Shown here piece by piece: positions 10,735 through 21,945 of a stretch of DNA of 27,106 nucleotides. The stretch covers positions 8,960 to 36,065 of the forward strand of contig JAIPMN010001527.1 of the NCBI GenBank assembly GCA_020650975.1, written 5' to 3'. Positions within the stretch are counted from its first letter, which is position 1. Every line of letters starts with the position of its first letter. The notes under the pieces are model-generated. The model had not been told where the DNA came from, ran no database searches, and worked only from the letters and a program-made list of their open reading frames with translations. The DNA comes from Apostichopus californicus. Lineage: Eukaryota; Echinodermata; Holothuroidea; Aspidochirotida; Stichopodidae. The translations under genes and the position numbers were made by a program.

Positions 10735-13700
10735 GTGAGTATCACAAGTGTTTACACTTGCTCTATGTAAATTTAACACCAACCTTTTAACTCTGATCTC
10801 ATTGTAGCCCTGTTCCAATATTAAATACCGTGTGTGAACACGGTTTTATTCTTCACGGACAAAAAACACGAAAGTTTTCGAAGGTAATCAGTAGAGTTCT
10901 CGAATACACTGGAAGGGTGGTCCTCAATAGCGCGCCCACAGTGCCATATCCATCTCACAAAAGTTTTCAATTCAGAGTGGGGAAAACAATTTTCCCCCGC
11001 AATCTTGCACTTGTCAGATATATCCCATCCCATATATGTACATCTTGTATTACATGTATATCATAGTAAGGCTGATCAGTGAAGTGTCCCCTTCAAATCT
11101 AGTGAAATAAAAGTCGCAAAATCTATTCCTTTATTGGCCTCGTACTTACAATGAAAATTGTCTGGGTGAGGGCATGTTGGGGATCCATTCAAATTTACAC
11201 ACATTATTTATTACATGATTACATTAATTTATTCCACATTAATCTTTGATTTGATGAAAGAAATCTAGGTGTTGCTCTTTCACAGTTTGGATCAATTGCA
11301 ATCTAAGTTTGAAGAATACTGATAGCTTTCTAAAAATAGCAGACCAAAGACAGAATGGTGATTATATTATCGACTTGAGATAAATGTCGTTCAGTAACCT
11401 AGACAGTGGCATTGCCAGACATTTCAAACTGGGAGGGGGGCACAGGGAGGGCACAGCACTTAATTAGGGGGGCACAATGTTTATTTGTGAATCTTGTCCT
11501 GTAAGGGGTCTAAGGGGAGGGGGGTGTCCTCTTCCGCTTGAGAAATGTTTGATTAATTAAGGGTCCTTAGATTTAATCTGGTGCCATATTTTGTAACTTG
11601 AAGTACCTTCATGTTCAAGAATTTTCGGGCTTAGCCTGTCCTATATCTATGTTTTTAATTGAGCTGGATAAAAAAGTTATACAAAAAATGGAAATTTTAA
11701 AATCCTTTTGCTTTGATAATGTTTTCTTAATAAGAGTTTTGAAATATGTAATTGAAACTCATGCAGGGTAGCTAGTGGTGAAGTTTAAGCACTAGCAATT
11801 CATGTGACCTTGTTAGTGAGAAAACAACTGGTTATTGTGATGGTCGGTGGAACTGAAGAACATAATACGTTTCGTCCTTTGTAAGAAAAGTTTTTGTTTG
11901 AGTATTTTTTTTTTAACACTACAAATCGCATCGAGGGGCATGATTTGTCTTTGGGAGGGCACGTGCCTCCCCTCTCCAGGCCAACCCTTGGCGACGCCAC
12001 TGAACCTAGACGGTCTGAACTTCCAATAAAGTACCTCTAGAAGCTTTTGTAAGCAATTTTTGCATGCTGAAATTTGTGGATAATAGTTGATGACCACCTA
12101 TTAAGCTGGTAACAACCAAACCACCTACTAAATCAAGATAAGCCAGGAATAAATATTTGTCACATTTTTATGGGTTATTTTTAAATATATAAAGTTTACA
12201 CAAAGAAAACTAGTACCATCAACAACTCTACAGCAGAAAGTCTGCATTCAGTGTGATAAGCATGCAACTTTAATTCATGGAATTCCCTTTTAGATTTATA
12301 CTTATCGCAGCTAATATATATAGGTCCCCAGTCTTTAAATTTATTATTAGACTCGAGGTAAAGCCGTGAAAAGCGGAGGTTTTACAAATCACATCTTAAA
12401 AGATTGCGCGATTATGTCGAGATTTCGTTCAATTTCTTTGTTAGACCACCGTACCTCTATTAAGAGATGATCAATTATTAAATTTGTAATTTGAGCATAA
12501 TTAATCCTTTTACATAGATATATTGCTGTAAACATGGTTGCAATCATGTCATGTAATCTTAATCATACATATTTAACTTGAAGCAATCAGTAGACACACA
12601 TCTATAGTGCACATCTTGGGTTCCAGAAATCCAGAAATAAACCTCATTTGAAATTCAAATGCACATTTTTGGCTGGAGGTAGTTTTGTAAGAGTACAGAG
12701 TTTATATGTTTTTAGCCTTTTTTTTCTTTCTTCTTCTTCTTCCTTTTGGTGTGTGTGTGTGTGCATCCACACTAACTTATTTAGCAGATGTGAAATCTAT
12801 TTTTCTTTATTATTTCTATATGCCAGTTGAATTGACTTGTTTTGTTTAATTTTATTTTATTTTCTTTCCCCCCCCCCCCGCCTATTTTTTTGTTACTTCA
12901 ACTTTCTGATTTTAAAGTTGGTCATGCTCTAGTTCTTTGGCAGATAAGAATTCATTAATGGTTTTCATCGAGCACATTGACGATATAATAACCGTCAGTT
13001 GTTGTTTTTCTTATCGAACCGTGGAGGTAATAAATATATGAAATATGATCCCTTGGTGAAGGCTTTGATCGCGATATCAACTGCTTCTTCCTAGGAGAAA
13101 AAAAACAAAACAAAATGGCACAGAACATGTGAACTTGTTAATTATCACCAATACAGAAGATTATATAGACATTAAAAAGTCACACAACCATCGCAGGTCA
13201 TCCATTTCTTGCAAATTTTAAGTGACAAAATGTTCACCTACCTTTTCGATTGATCACAAATTTACCGAAAGAAAATATGATATGGGTCACACTACCAGAA
13301 GGCAGAAATCGTGACTGCATTAATGACTCAGCTAGGAGAGAAAGGAAATTTGCTCTGAGAGGTATGTGTCTTGAGCATCAATAGTCAAAAGTTTGATTAA
13401 ATTCATGATGGTTCTACCAAATTTCTCTCATAGGTTTCACTTTCAATGTATTGGGCGCATAGATGTCACATATTGGCTCATTGTTTTAGGGATAAACTGG
13501 TGATAGGCAAGATGAGACTTATAGGGAAGACGAGAGGTATACCACTGCAGGAAGTTGAAAGCCACATCTGTTCATTATTTTTTTGTTAACTTCAGTAAAT
13601 GGATGTTTGAGGGTGTACTTATTTTTATGCTCGATGTACCTTATGTTAATACAGACGAATGCTTCTTTTTTTTGCCCTCTTTTTTATGTTCCCTTTTTAT

Positions 13701-14155
13701 TCTCTTTATTAAATTTTTTCTCCCTGAATTGTGATGCAATCAAATATTGATTTAGGTTTTAAGGTATTCTCAGTTAAAGTGTTTTTTATTTACAAAAAAT
13801 TATAAACCTTATTTCTTTGTAGAAATGTTGTGATTTGTATATTATTTAAAAAAAAAAACCACAGTTTGGCCTTTCACTACATATGTCATCACACATTCAT
13901 AAACAGACAGCCCCAACACAACTTGTGGAACCCCAGTATCTCCCAATGCAAACAGACAAATTTCCCTTGAATGTTTAGGGGAGCCCTTCATCACAAAGAG
14001 CTCTATGATATTTGCTGAAGATTATTTTTTGGGATCTTCTTGAATCTCCCGTGTCAAACGTAAACATGCTTCTCTTTGATTGCAAAGTACCATGCAGATC
14101 TGACTGACGTATTGAAATCATCAACATTGTTTTTTTTTCATCGTTATTTCTTCAG
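10735..14155 (+). other. rhomboid intron 1 (phase 2)
   Basis: A 3.4-kb intron from donor GTGAGT (10735-10740) to acceptor TTCAG (14151-14155), preceded by a T-rich tract. It contains the hAT element at 11404-12002, a 7-bp-stem hairpin at 10827-10844, a TG run near 12751 and a C12 run at 12868-12879. Apart from these, 12003-14155 shows only AT-rich filler with T-runs. Overlapping plus and minus frames at 10821-11066 have no family resemblance and are not called. Confidence 0.85.
11404..12002. mobile_element. hAT-type non-autonomous transposon, family D
   Basis: A 599-bp insertion. It begins CAGTGGCATTGCCA and ends with the complement of CAGTGGCGTCGCCA, inverted repeats matching at 12 of 14. 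A perfect 8-bp target duplication, AACCTAGA, occurs at 11396-11403 and 12003-12010. Subterminal G-rich and C-rich blocks face each other, as in family C, but the interior is unrelated. No transposase frame is present; two short minus-strand frames across the right end are repeat shadows. It sits inside intron 1 of the rhomboid gene. Confidence 0.92.
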
Positions 14156-14268
14156 AATTGAGCATTTACTGTTCAACTTGTCCATCCACTTGCTGATTGG
14201 CTTTCCGCTTGAAATTATACATGGTTCCAGGAGGATAGGAGGCATGTACGTTGCAGCTGTCACCCTTG
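14156..14268 (+). CDS. rhomboid-like exon: TM2 and TM3 with the oxyanion His/Asn
   Basis: A 113-bp exon between acceptor TTCAG (14151-14155) and donor GTAAGC (14269-14274). Joined to the previous exon it reads HAGIEHLLFN (residues 60-69). This retains the HxxxN pair (H65, N69) that stabilises the oxyanion in active rhomboids (His150/Asn154 in E. coli GlpG). It continues LLIGFPLEIIHG (residues 73-84), the family's conserved L-G-x-P-L-E-x-x-H-G turn after TM2. TM3 starts near residue 88 (GGMYVAAVTLG). The final G is the first base of a Gly codon completed by the exon at 20004. The splice phase fits both neighbours. The TM2-loop-TM3 order and spacing match RHBDL proteins without a gap. Confidence 0.93.
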
Positions 14269-16938
14269 GTAAGCTTTATACAGCCAATCACATGGGTTAA
14301 ATTATATGACCTGGATTGTCCGACAGGGTATTGCAATATTGGAGAACAGATATACATGCATCCACATGCATAGTAAAAATACTGTCAGTATCAGGTTATG
14401 GAAGTTACATAGCAAGCTGATCGATGGGTCTGACATTTTGTAATAGGTTCGGGAAAAATATAGAAGGCATTCATGATGTCCATATGTCACCCTCGGTAAG
14501 ATTACAGAAGCCATCTGGCATTTTGCATCATCGTGTGTAACGTATACATGTACAATATGCCGCCGTGAAGACGAGATTTGGATTCTTTATTCAATATATG
14601 TGGACATCCTCCAGTCCCCGGAACACTTGTCCACATAATGTGGATTGTACTAGTGTACGTAGTAGTATGCACAGTAACCTATATATCAAGTGTGTACACA
14701 TCAGTCACAGGTAAAGTGTATATAATTTCTCTATGTGCAGTGAGTCGTTAATAACAATGATCATCTCCATAGAGGTATATATACCTGCAGAATATCCAAC
14801 TGTATATCACTTACCATGCACACCAGACATAGTAATATATAGTATAAAGGCACAGTAGGAAATCAACTCCACGTTGATTACATAGAGGGCGTTTAGGGAA
14901 ATCCTCTTAGTCCTTCTCGCTCTTGTTTAAATGCCTGTAGCGAGATTCTAGAACTGAACTAGCTGATGAATGAAAACCCCTGGAAGCTGCTTAAATTATC
15001 AGATAATTATAACTAGTGGTTCTGGGCTGGTTGGCGTTTGATCTTAATTTCCTGTTTTGGTTGCAAAGTCACTTGAGAATCTTAATAGATTCGTTGTGTT
15101 TTATTTCTGAGCAGTGAATTTGATCTTTAAGGCAAATATTCATATTCTATTTCTCTCTCGCTCTGATATAGCAGCGATCCTGCTTGTGTATAGAGGATGG
15201 AGATGAAAGGTGCGTAAGCTGGGACGTATGATGGGAATTAAGGGGCAGGACGTAGTACTAATGGAGAAGATGAGCAGGGAGGTGGGGATGGGGGATACAC
15301 CTAGTATTAAGGAGAACCCACATGCATAAGCTGGAAGGTGGGTGGGGGGGTGGAATTTGCATTAAAGGAGAACAACCATGATGTATAAACTTGAAAGTGG
15401 GAGAGAGATGCTTTAATCTGTTCCTGTAGGTCTATGAAGCCTTCAACTGTCACCATACTTTATCACTTTCTTCATTTGATAATTAGCAGAGAGACATTCC
15501 TACATCTTGGACTATAACATAAAGCAGCTCTATCCAGAGTTGATTTTGATAAACCTTTTGATGTGATTTCCATACTAAAATCTTCTTTTGAAATCCTAAA
15601 TGCCATTTCAAATAAAGAAGAAGTTGAAGGTTTTGAAAAACTGTTCAAAATTTGCTTTCTGTACATGAGTTTATACTAACATGAAAATATCTATGTAACA
15701 AAACCTTCTGGATCAAAGGATTCATTAATTACAAGCTGATATACCCTTCTCTTGTTGGGTCAATATTGCATGAGTCTTATCTAGACCAAGGGTAATCTTT
15801 ATTCATATAATTTGACAATAGTTTGGAAAATTTGCAGTAACAAAACAAAATGCTCCTTTGAATTCAGCTAACAAATTACTAGCATGTAGAGGAGAATTAT
15901 GCACAGAAACAAGCATTTAAACAAGTATTAAGGTCATTATGACAATTAAAGTAATTAATTTTATTGAATAGTACAGTAGGTTGGAAAAGTAACCGAACCA
16001 AATGCAAAAAACTTCTATGAACTCCACTAACAAATACTATCATATCGAAAAGACTTATACACATGCAGTCACAAGCAGTTGACACAAGTTTTTAAAGTCA
16101 TCATGTGGTAATTTAATAATAATCATAATTATTGTAATTTCACAGCAATAAATATTCATAACTCCTTCACCTATTCATGAGTTTTCCCGAATGTTGGAAT
16201 GAGTAACTTGATTATCATCGATCAATTAGAGACAGGATTACTCATATACCAAACTTCCTTCATGATAGCTAGCTGATTCAATGATGATGATGATAATTCT
16301 GATGATTAATTTAAAATTTGAAAAAGTAACTATAGATGCAGAGATAAAAAAAAATATGTCAAGAGGAGCAAACATTGTGGGCATGTTCATCACCATGCAC
16401 TCCCAAGCCCCCAGAAAAGAACACTTGCTGAGGATTTAATATCAATTATGTAGTCCAAAAACAAATAAAATGATGTCGCTGAGTAGCAAAGTTTAAAAAA
16501 ATGTTGTAACATGGCACAGTGAGGTATGAATACTGTGATGAATGGGAAAAAAGGCAGCTATAAATAGAAATGTTATCTTTGGTATTAATGAATTTCATCT
16601 TAGTCCTGTAACTTGGCACTGTCGTTAAAACTCACAGCCAGTTGGCTTAAATTTTATGCTTTCGGCTTGATTTCAGTCTACAAGCCTGTCACGGACGGAG
16701 ATGACCTTCATAATTAAAAACATATATGTATAGATATCATCCTCCCCACCCCCCTCCCTACCCAAAAAAGAAACAAAATGGATAATTTTCTTTGAGGTCT
16801 GTGCATCACCAAAACCAAAAACAAAAAGGGAAATGTTTAACGTGTAAATTTATTGTACTGTCGGGGAGAAGTCTATATCTTTTTTCTCATATTAACTGAA
16901 GATTGTTTATCCAATGAAATAGTCACACATGTGGATGA

Positions 16939-16966
16939 GATGATGATGATGATGATGATGATGATG
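16939..16966. repeat. ATG trinucleotide microsatellite
   Basis: About nine consecutive ATG/GAT units within rhomboid intron 2. It gives a run of methionines in one short frame, which is not a real coding signal. Confidence 0.9.
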
Positions 16967-18918
16967 CAGGCATCCAGTGATGGATTAGAAGTAACTGTTG
17001 TATTCAGAGGGCTTGTCATGACACAGGAGAAAATAGCAGGATGAATAATGGCTTGTTGACTGTGATTATAGCTATTTCAGATATGGAAACAGATGGTCCT
17101 GTCATAATCCACTGGCAAATGTCATTTCCTTTCTGGGAACTTTGAAGAAGAGCAAATTTATATCAACCATTCTCTCTGTCTCTACAGCCTAATTTATCCA
17201 TGGGATGCATGCATCAAAATACTGATGTCATCATGCATGGCCATGCGACACTTTCTATTGTAATTTTGCAAGCTGTTGTGATGAAAATATTAGCTGAAAC
17301 TGTGAGGAGAATCTGCTGGCAAACTTTGGAAAAAGTTATTTGCAAGAAAACTCTAGCTATATCTGGTTTTCATTTCAAGATTTTGCTAGATATGCTAAAA
17401 TGTTTACATTAAATGAGAATTTGACACCTAACTTTGTGAATTTCTCTGTCTTTGTTTGTATAATTATTTCTGTCATAATTCATAAATTTGTAAGAACGTC
17501 AAACCGTTTCAGTGGTTACCATAGTGACGGGCTGATCCTGCAAAAGGCTTTCACCGTAAATTCATGAATTTTGAATATTATGAAAGATTGCTCTACTGTG
17601 ATTTACTTCCTTGTGAGAATCTGTTGTAAAATTTTGAAGAAAAAAAAGAAGTTATTTTCACGGCTTCTATATCTAACTGTCACTCTAACAGTGCTAGGTA
17701 TGCAGATATGGTCACATTTCTACTTCCAAACTTTATGACACTCTCTTAGAATTTTTTTGAGGAATTGGTAATTTATGTGTGTAATATTTGTAACTTTGAA
17801 AAAACTTTAAACTATTTCAGATGCGGGCAAATTGACAGGTTGATTGAGCAAAACCATTATTTCACAGAAAAAACTCACAAAATCTGGATTCCATGGAGCG
17901 ATGCTGCTCTGTGCTTCGTTTCCCTGGGCCTTCCTTGCTTCACTTACTTCTGTGATAAGAGGACTACCCTATCGTAACCTTGCAAGCTGCTGCAACAATT
18001 TATCCTGAAATATAGTTGCTGGGCTAACTGGCAAATGTCATTTTTTTATACTCTGAGAACTAGAGCAATTCATACAACCTTGGCTGATAAATTTCTGCTA
18101 GAATTATGGTAGTCGAACACCGTTATTGCATCATCAGGTGGCTTGGCTGTTGATTAGTTTCAGCAAAGCTCCAATTCATCATCTCAGATATGTAGCAAGC
18201 AGTGAATGTCACTACCTTATAAGTTTAAAACGAGAGTGTCACATGTTCCTGTTAGAAGTTAATTGGGAGAAACCGATAAGATATTTTGGATCAAGTTTTG
18301 CAGTGGGGCCAAAATTGTTGAACATAGACATTGGGCAATATTGTTCAGCCGGAAGTAACTGAATGGTGTTCGTAATTAACAATCATAGGCAACAAATCAC
18401 ACAGTATTATAAAAAAGAAAACTACTCCAAAAAGTCCATCTACTGTAGTCATTCACCTGTGGCTTTTTACTTTGGGAGATGAGCGCTCAGTTCAGTTGAG
18501 TCCATGTAGGACTTGATACCAAATGACTGATTCCATGTATTTGTGCTTTGTTTTATCCTGATCTGATACCAGCCATCAGTTTTGGAATTGATTTGCAAGT
18601 CTGGCTCCATAGTTTTCATCTTGGCACATTAGAAATAATGAGTGAAACCAAGATGTGAATATTACTTTTAATTAATTAATTAAATTTATTTGATCACAAA
18701 TTAGAGTAATTTAATTTGTCACATGTTACATGTCTGTATTAAAACAAATAACACAAAATATCCAGTTCTCCTTCATTCCCAATGGCAGTGACATTAGTTG
18801 TTAATTGCCAAGTTCTGTTCACTGTGCCCATTGTGGCATAGCACCCTCACTTCCCTCAAACTTGTTCAGGTTTGCTTAATTACCAGTTACACATGTGTAA
18901 AAGGAAGTGGGCCTGACA

Positions 18919-18950
18919 TTTCGATCCTAGCAGGATCTTCTTCAGAGGCT
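18919..18950 (-). repeat. 32-bp dispersed repeat segment, copy 1
   Basis: The complement of this segment matches 25824-25855 at 29 of 32 positions (core CTCTGAAGAAGAT...GCTAGGAT). The copies lie in opposite orientation 6.9 kb apart. The segment includes a partly palindromic GATCCTAGCAGGATC. It is probably the conserved part of a longer decayed retroelement; the family is not identified. The neighbouring 90-residue minus-strand frame ends inside it and is not a gene. Confidence 0.65.
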
Positions 18951-19365
18951 GAATGACAACTAACAGTATTAAACAGAAGGGACAAAATACATGCACAGAA
19001 TACAGACAGGTTAATGAATGAGTAGGGGTAACACAAAAGAGATAGATGTAAGAGGATTAGTAGACAAGGGTAGGAGAGAAGAAAGAAACCAACATGGGGA
19101 AGAGGAGAGGTAGGAGATAAACTGTAGAGTGACAAAGAGTTTACACATGACAGAACCATGAGATTCAGTTAGCCTGTATTGAATGGTCAATAAGCTATTT
19201 AAGTAAGTACCCACACACTTTCTCAGTTCAAATGATGCCTTTTGCTTTGTAGATAATGACTACTACAAGGAGGATAGAGTAGATATATTTTTTTTTTTGA
19301 TAAATATTGAATGACACTTTTAAGAAACACAAGATAGTGGAGAATAAAGTTGGAAACAATTGAAC

Positions 19366-19582
19366 ATTTTATGTAAATATTGCTTCTCGGCCTTTTGGTT
19401 AAGATCATGTGAAGTATCTGTTTCCTTTCAAGGGGAATGGTGATACACACTCGACGATGACCACACAGTCACAGTCTCGATGCAAGGGGACTGGGGTTGA
19501 GAGCGGATCAGTCATTCAGTAGTTTGGTTTTCTTGCCCAGGTTCTCTCCTGGGTGACTTTTCATAAAAAGTATTTTATGTAA
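19366..19582 (+). mobile_element. U2 snRNA-headed retroposon (SINE-like) with target duplications
   Basis: Positions 19379-19422 match the 5' end of animal U2 snRNA at 40 of 44 bases from memory, including GCTTCTCGGCCTTTTGG and AGTATCTGTT. After 19422 the match stops: the stem-loop IIa, Sm site and 3' hairpins of U2 are absent. About 150 bp of unrelated sequence follows, ending in a short A-rich tail (CATAAAAAG, 19562-19570). The unit is flanked by an 11-bp direct repeat, ATTTTATGTAA, at 19366-19376 and 19572-19582, as expected from LINE-mediated retroposition. The branch-point recognition element GTAGTA is altered to GAAGTA, so this is not a working U2 gene. It could be one copy of a U2-derived SINE family or a single template-switch chimera. 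Confidence 0.85.
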
Positions 19583-20003
19583 CAATATATTTGAGATTTA
19601 TTTGAGGAGTCATGGTGTCAGTTTTTCTCTCGTAAAAATTAGTCATTACAAAAATCATAGATCGACATGCAATGTAGTGGTCTTCAAAATCTTGTCACCC
19701 AACTCCAAATCCTTCGACAAAGTTGAAGTGGCACATTTTGGCACAGAGACATGAAGTATGTACTGTATTAAGTCAAATCCAGCCTAGTGTGCCTTTTAAC
19801 CTTGATGAAATGTAAAATACTGTTTATTCTGTCCAAAGTATGCAATTTCTCCAAGTTTTCATATGGTTTTATTTTCAGTAGTCAAAAAGAGTAGTGTGCA
19901 TTTTATGAAGGCTTGCATATCATATCAAGTACTGTAGCAAGGTTAAGTTACTAATTGTTTAACCATCCTCCTGAAACTTTTAATTTCTCTCCTTTTTCTA
20001 CAG

Positions 20004-20104
20004 GGGCCATGGGTACAAGCCTGTTGGATAGAAGTGGATATCTCTGCGGGTCAACAACAATTTCATACGCATTCTTGAGTGCTCACCTTGCCAATTCCTT
20101 ATCA
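20004..20104 (+). CDS. rhomboid-like exon: TM4 with a mutated catalytic motif (GxSG to GSTT)
   Basis: A 101-bp exon between acceptor CTACAG (19998-20003) and a perfect donor GTAAGT (20105-20110). It contributes residues 101-133. From D108 to A122 it aligns without a gap to the RHBDL pattern D-x-x-x-YLVGASGGVYA, reading YLCGSTTISYA (residues 112-122). The nucleophile serine is Thr117 (ACA, 20054-20056) and the following two glycines are Thr118 and Ile119. A serine exists one position earlier (Ser116, TCA 20051-20053). The C-terminal part, SAHLANSLS, matches the conserved SAHLAN of TM4. Intact frame and splice sites argue against a pseudogene. The loss of Ser-Gly predicts a catalytically dead rhomboid, though Thr or a shifted Ser cannot be formally excluded. 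The exon ends in phase 0; the TM5-TM7 exons, with the catalytic His, are not seen. Confidence 0.92.
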
Positions 20105-20151
20105 GTAAGTTTTCAGATGGACTTAATTGGTGATGGAAACAGGAACCTGAG

Positions 20152-20602
20152 CAGGGACGTAGCCAGGGGGGGGGGGGAGCAGTGGGAGCAACTGCTCCCA
20201 TTTTCAGTGTCTAAAATTTGTTAAAAACTGTTTTTTTTTGTTATATTGTCCATCAGTTAAGTTCGTCAAATGTATTAAAGTCCAGACATTGGGCATTAAA
20301 CAAGAATCATCCTACTAGAAAAACTAGAAAAACCTACTAGAAAGAGCACTAAGTTTGTTTTTCCGATATAATATGTAAAACAACATGTAACAGAATTCAA
20401 ACAGGAAACAAAATCTGCTGATAATATCATATCATATGATAATGATGAAACTGGCAAAACATTGCACCAGATCGCATCTAAGGACCTTCAATTGTTCAAA
20501 AATTTCTCAAAGGGGAGGGGGACACCAACTCCCCTTAGACCCCTCCCCCATATCAATCGCAAAATGTGCTCCCCCCCTTCCAAATTCCTGGCTACATCGC
20601 TG
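20152..20602. mobile_element. hAT-like element, family E, next to a splice donor
   Basis: A 451-bp element starting CAGGGACGTAGCCAGG and ending with the complement of CAGCGATGTAGCCAGG (14 of 16 matching). It has facing subterminal G- and C-runs, including G12 at 20167-20178. The 8-bp flanks AACCTGAG (20144-20151) and AACCCAAG (20603-20610) agree at 6 of 8, consistent with an older hAT-type target duplication. It begins 47 bp downstream of the rhomboid exon 3 donor. There is no coding capacity. Confidence 0.78.
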
Positions 20603-20610
20603 AACCCAAG

Positions 20611-21529
20611 GGACCATAAAACTGACTAACCAGTCCAAGCAATAGTCAAATATAATTTGTAATGAATGGAATGATTCACTAACATCATTCTCCATTTTCA
20701 GTTACATTTTTATTTCAAAACAATGAAAAGGAGAAACAATTCCATCGTTCAAAGATATTTCCCAATTCCTCCTTCGATGTTTGATATTAGTGTAGTTTAG
20801 TGTACAATTTGATGAAGATACGTTGTGAATCACCTCGCAAGAAAATTTTGATCAAAAACGTGCAAATAGTACCCGAGAAACCCCATGCAATTTTCTGGCA
20901 GTGAGTGTACAGGTCAGTGTATAAATGACCATGCCTGACCTCTGTCCTCCCAGGCAGCTAACAAGCCAATTATGACAAAAGTAAATCCCCTCCTAGCTGT
21001 ATTAAATTGAAATGAACTGTTGAACCAGAGTTATACAGAAACATTTCACACTTGAGTGTAGGAATCAGCAAAATGTAATTGGTGTATAACAACACCATAT
21101 AGTAATTAGATAGGTGTCTAACAAAGCTTCTAAAGAATTTTCCATTTAATCTCAATTTTGACGCACAGCCCTGGCTGATTTCCTGCAGCACTACCGTTTT
21201 TTGAGTACAGTGCTGAGAGAATAGATTGGATAGGAACGTCTGGTATGAGTATATCATGCATGAGTGTACATAAAAGGGGCATAAATCTTAACTCTCCCAT
21301 TGCTGAAGTACTGAAAATCATATCCAAAATAAACCCCAACACATACTTTAAAGAATTCTGCAATCCTGCAAAAGGATATTTTTACAAGATGTTTACACCA
21401 TCGGGCAATGCAATGATAGGTCGCTGGTAGGGTACAATGTTAAGGTTACAAGCCGTATTCAGAAATGACTCAAAGCCAACATGAACATGAAAACATCTTC
21501 TGTGTTTCATTTTTAAAAGGCAGTGGTAG
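20611..21529. other. non-coding intron-like DNA
   Basis: No recognisable repeat. An acceptor-like TTTTCAG at 20695-20701 is followed by 32 open codons and a stop at 20798-20800, without rhomboid resemblance. Plus and minus frames at 20970-21594 show no family motif. Confidence 0.45.
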
Positions 21530-21537
21530 GATATTAC

Positions 21538-21937
21538 CAGTAGCGGAGCGTCCATACAGCCAGGGGGGGCGGATGCCCCCCCTGACGGACTCAAATGGAC
21601 TGCTGGCGCCCTTTTCAGCTTTTTACCACTTTTTACTTATTTGCGATTATTGACTTTTTTATTGCGCTCTCATCTACCTATTGACATTTGTCACATTTTG
21701 TTGGTGTAATTTTCTGACAAAATGGCGATAACTGTTCACCTATTTATTCTTCGTTTATCTGCAAATAAGCAAGGCCCGGAAAGGGTCATTTCCGGCGATC
21801 TAGAGTGTATCTTTACTCAAAAAATTCTGTACGCTCCGCGCCAACCAATGGTGGCGCTCCGCTTAGATAGTGTCGCTGAAAGCGCCCCTACAGACCATTC
21901 TCGCCCCCCCTGACCAATACCCCTAGCTCCGCCACTG
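21538..21937 (-). mobile_element. hAT-type MITE, family C copy 3
   Basis: A 400-bp copy inverted relative to 890-1282. Its ends are CAGTAGCGGAGC (one mismatch) and GCTCCGCCACTG. A perfect 8-bp target duplication, GATATTAC, lies at 21530-21537 and 21938-21945. It is full length, including the internal segment missing from copy 2. The 62- and 63-residue frames across it are repeat shadows. Confidence 0.93.
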
Positions 21938-21945
21938 GATATTAC

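Larger units (their letters stand above)
14269..20003 (+). other. rhomboid intron 2 (phase 1)
   Basis: A 5.7-kb intron from donor GTAAGC to acceptor CTACAG (19998-20003). It holds an ATG microsatellite (about 16939-16966), a short TTAA-type repeat near 18668-18683, one copy of a 32-bp dispersed repeat (18919-18950) and the U2-headed retroposon (19379-19571). The ATGT-rich stretch 14500-14850 and the region 15200-16900 show nothing recognisable. Frames at 15472-15666, 17200-17567 and 18126-18362 have no family motif and are not called as genes. Confidence 0.85.

Noticed and set aside
10821..11066. Overlapping frames on both strands after rhomboid exon 1
   Set aside because: They lie within intron 1 with no family resemblance. 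The only structure is a 7-bp-stem hairpin at 10827-10844, which is too short to interpret.
17090..18060. Possible diverged repeat pair sharing CTGGCAAATGTCATTT (17112 and 18029)
   Set aside because: Only this one word and weak flanking similarity are shared, which is not enough to define an element.
18887..19159. 90-residue minus-strand hydrophobic frame
   Set aside because: Low-complexity Leu/Ser composition from a GA-rich strand; its C-terminal part overlaps a dispersed repeat.
19379..19422. Functional U2 snRNA gene
   Set aside because: Only the first 44 bases match. The Sm site and 3' stem-loops are missing, the branch-point recognition element is mutated, and the unit has retroposon target duplications.
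20702..20800. Acceptor-flanked 32-codon frame with a stop, as an alternative last rhomboid exon
   Set aside because: TTTTCAG and phase 0 are compatible, but the peptide has no rhomboid similarity and would end the protein after TM4. Without transcript support it is treated as chance.
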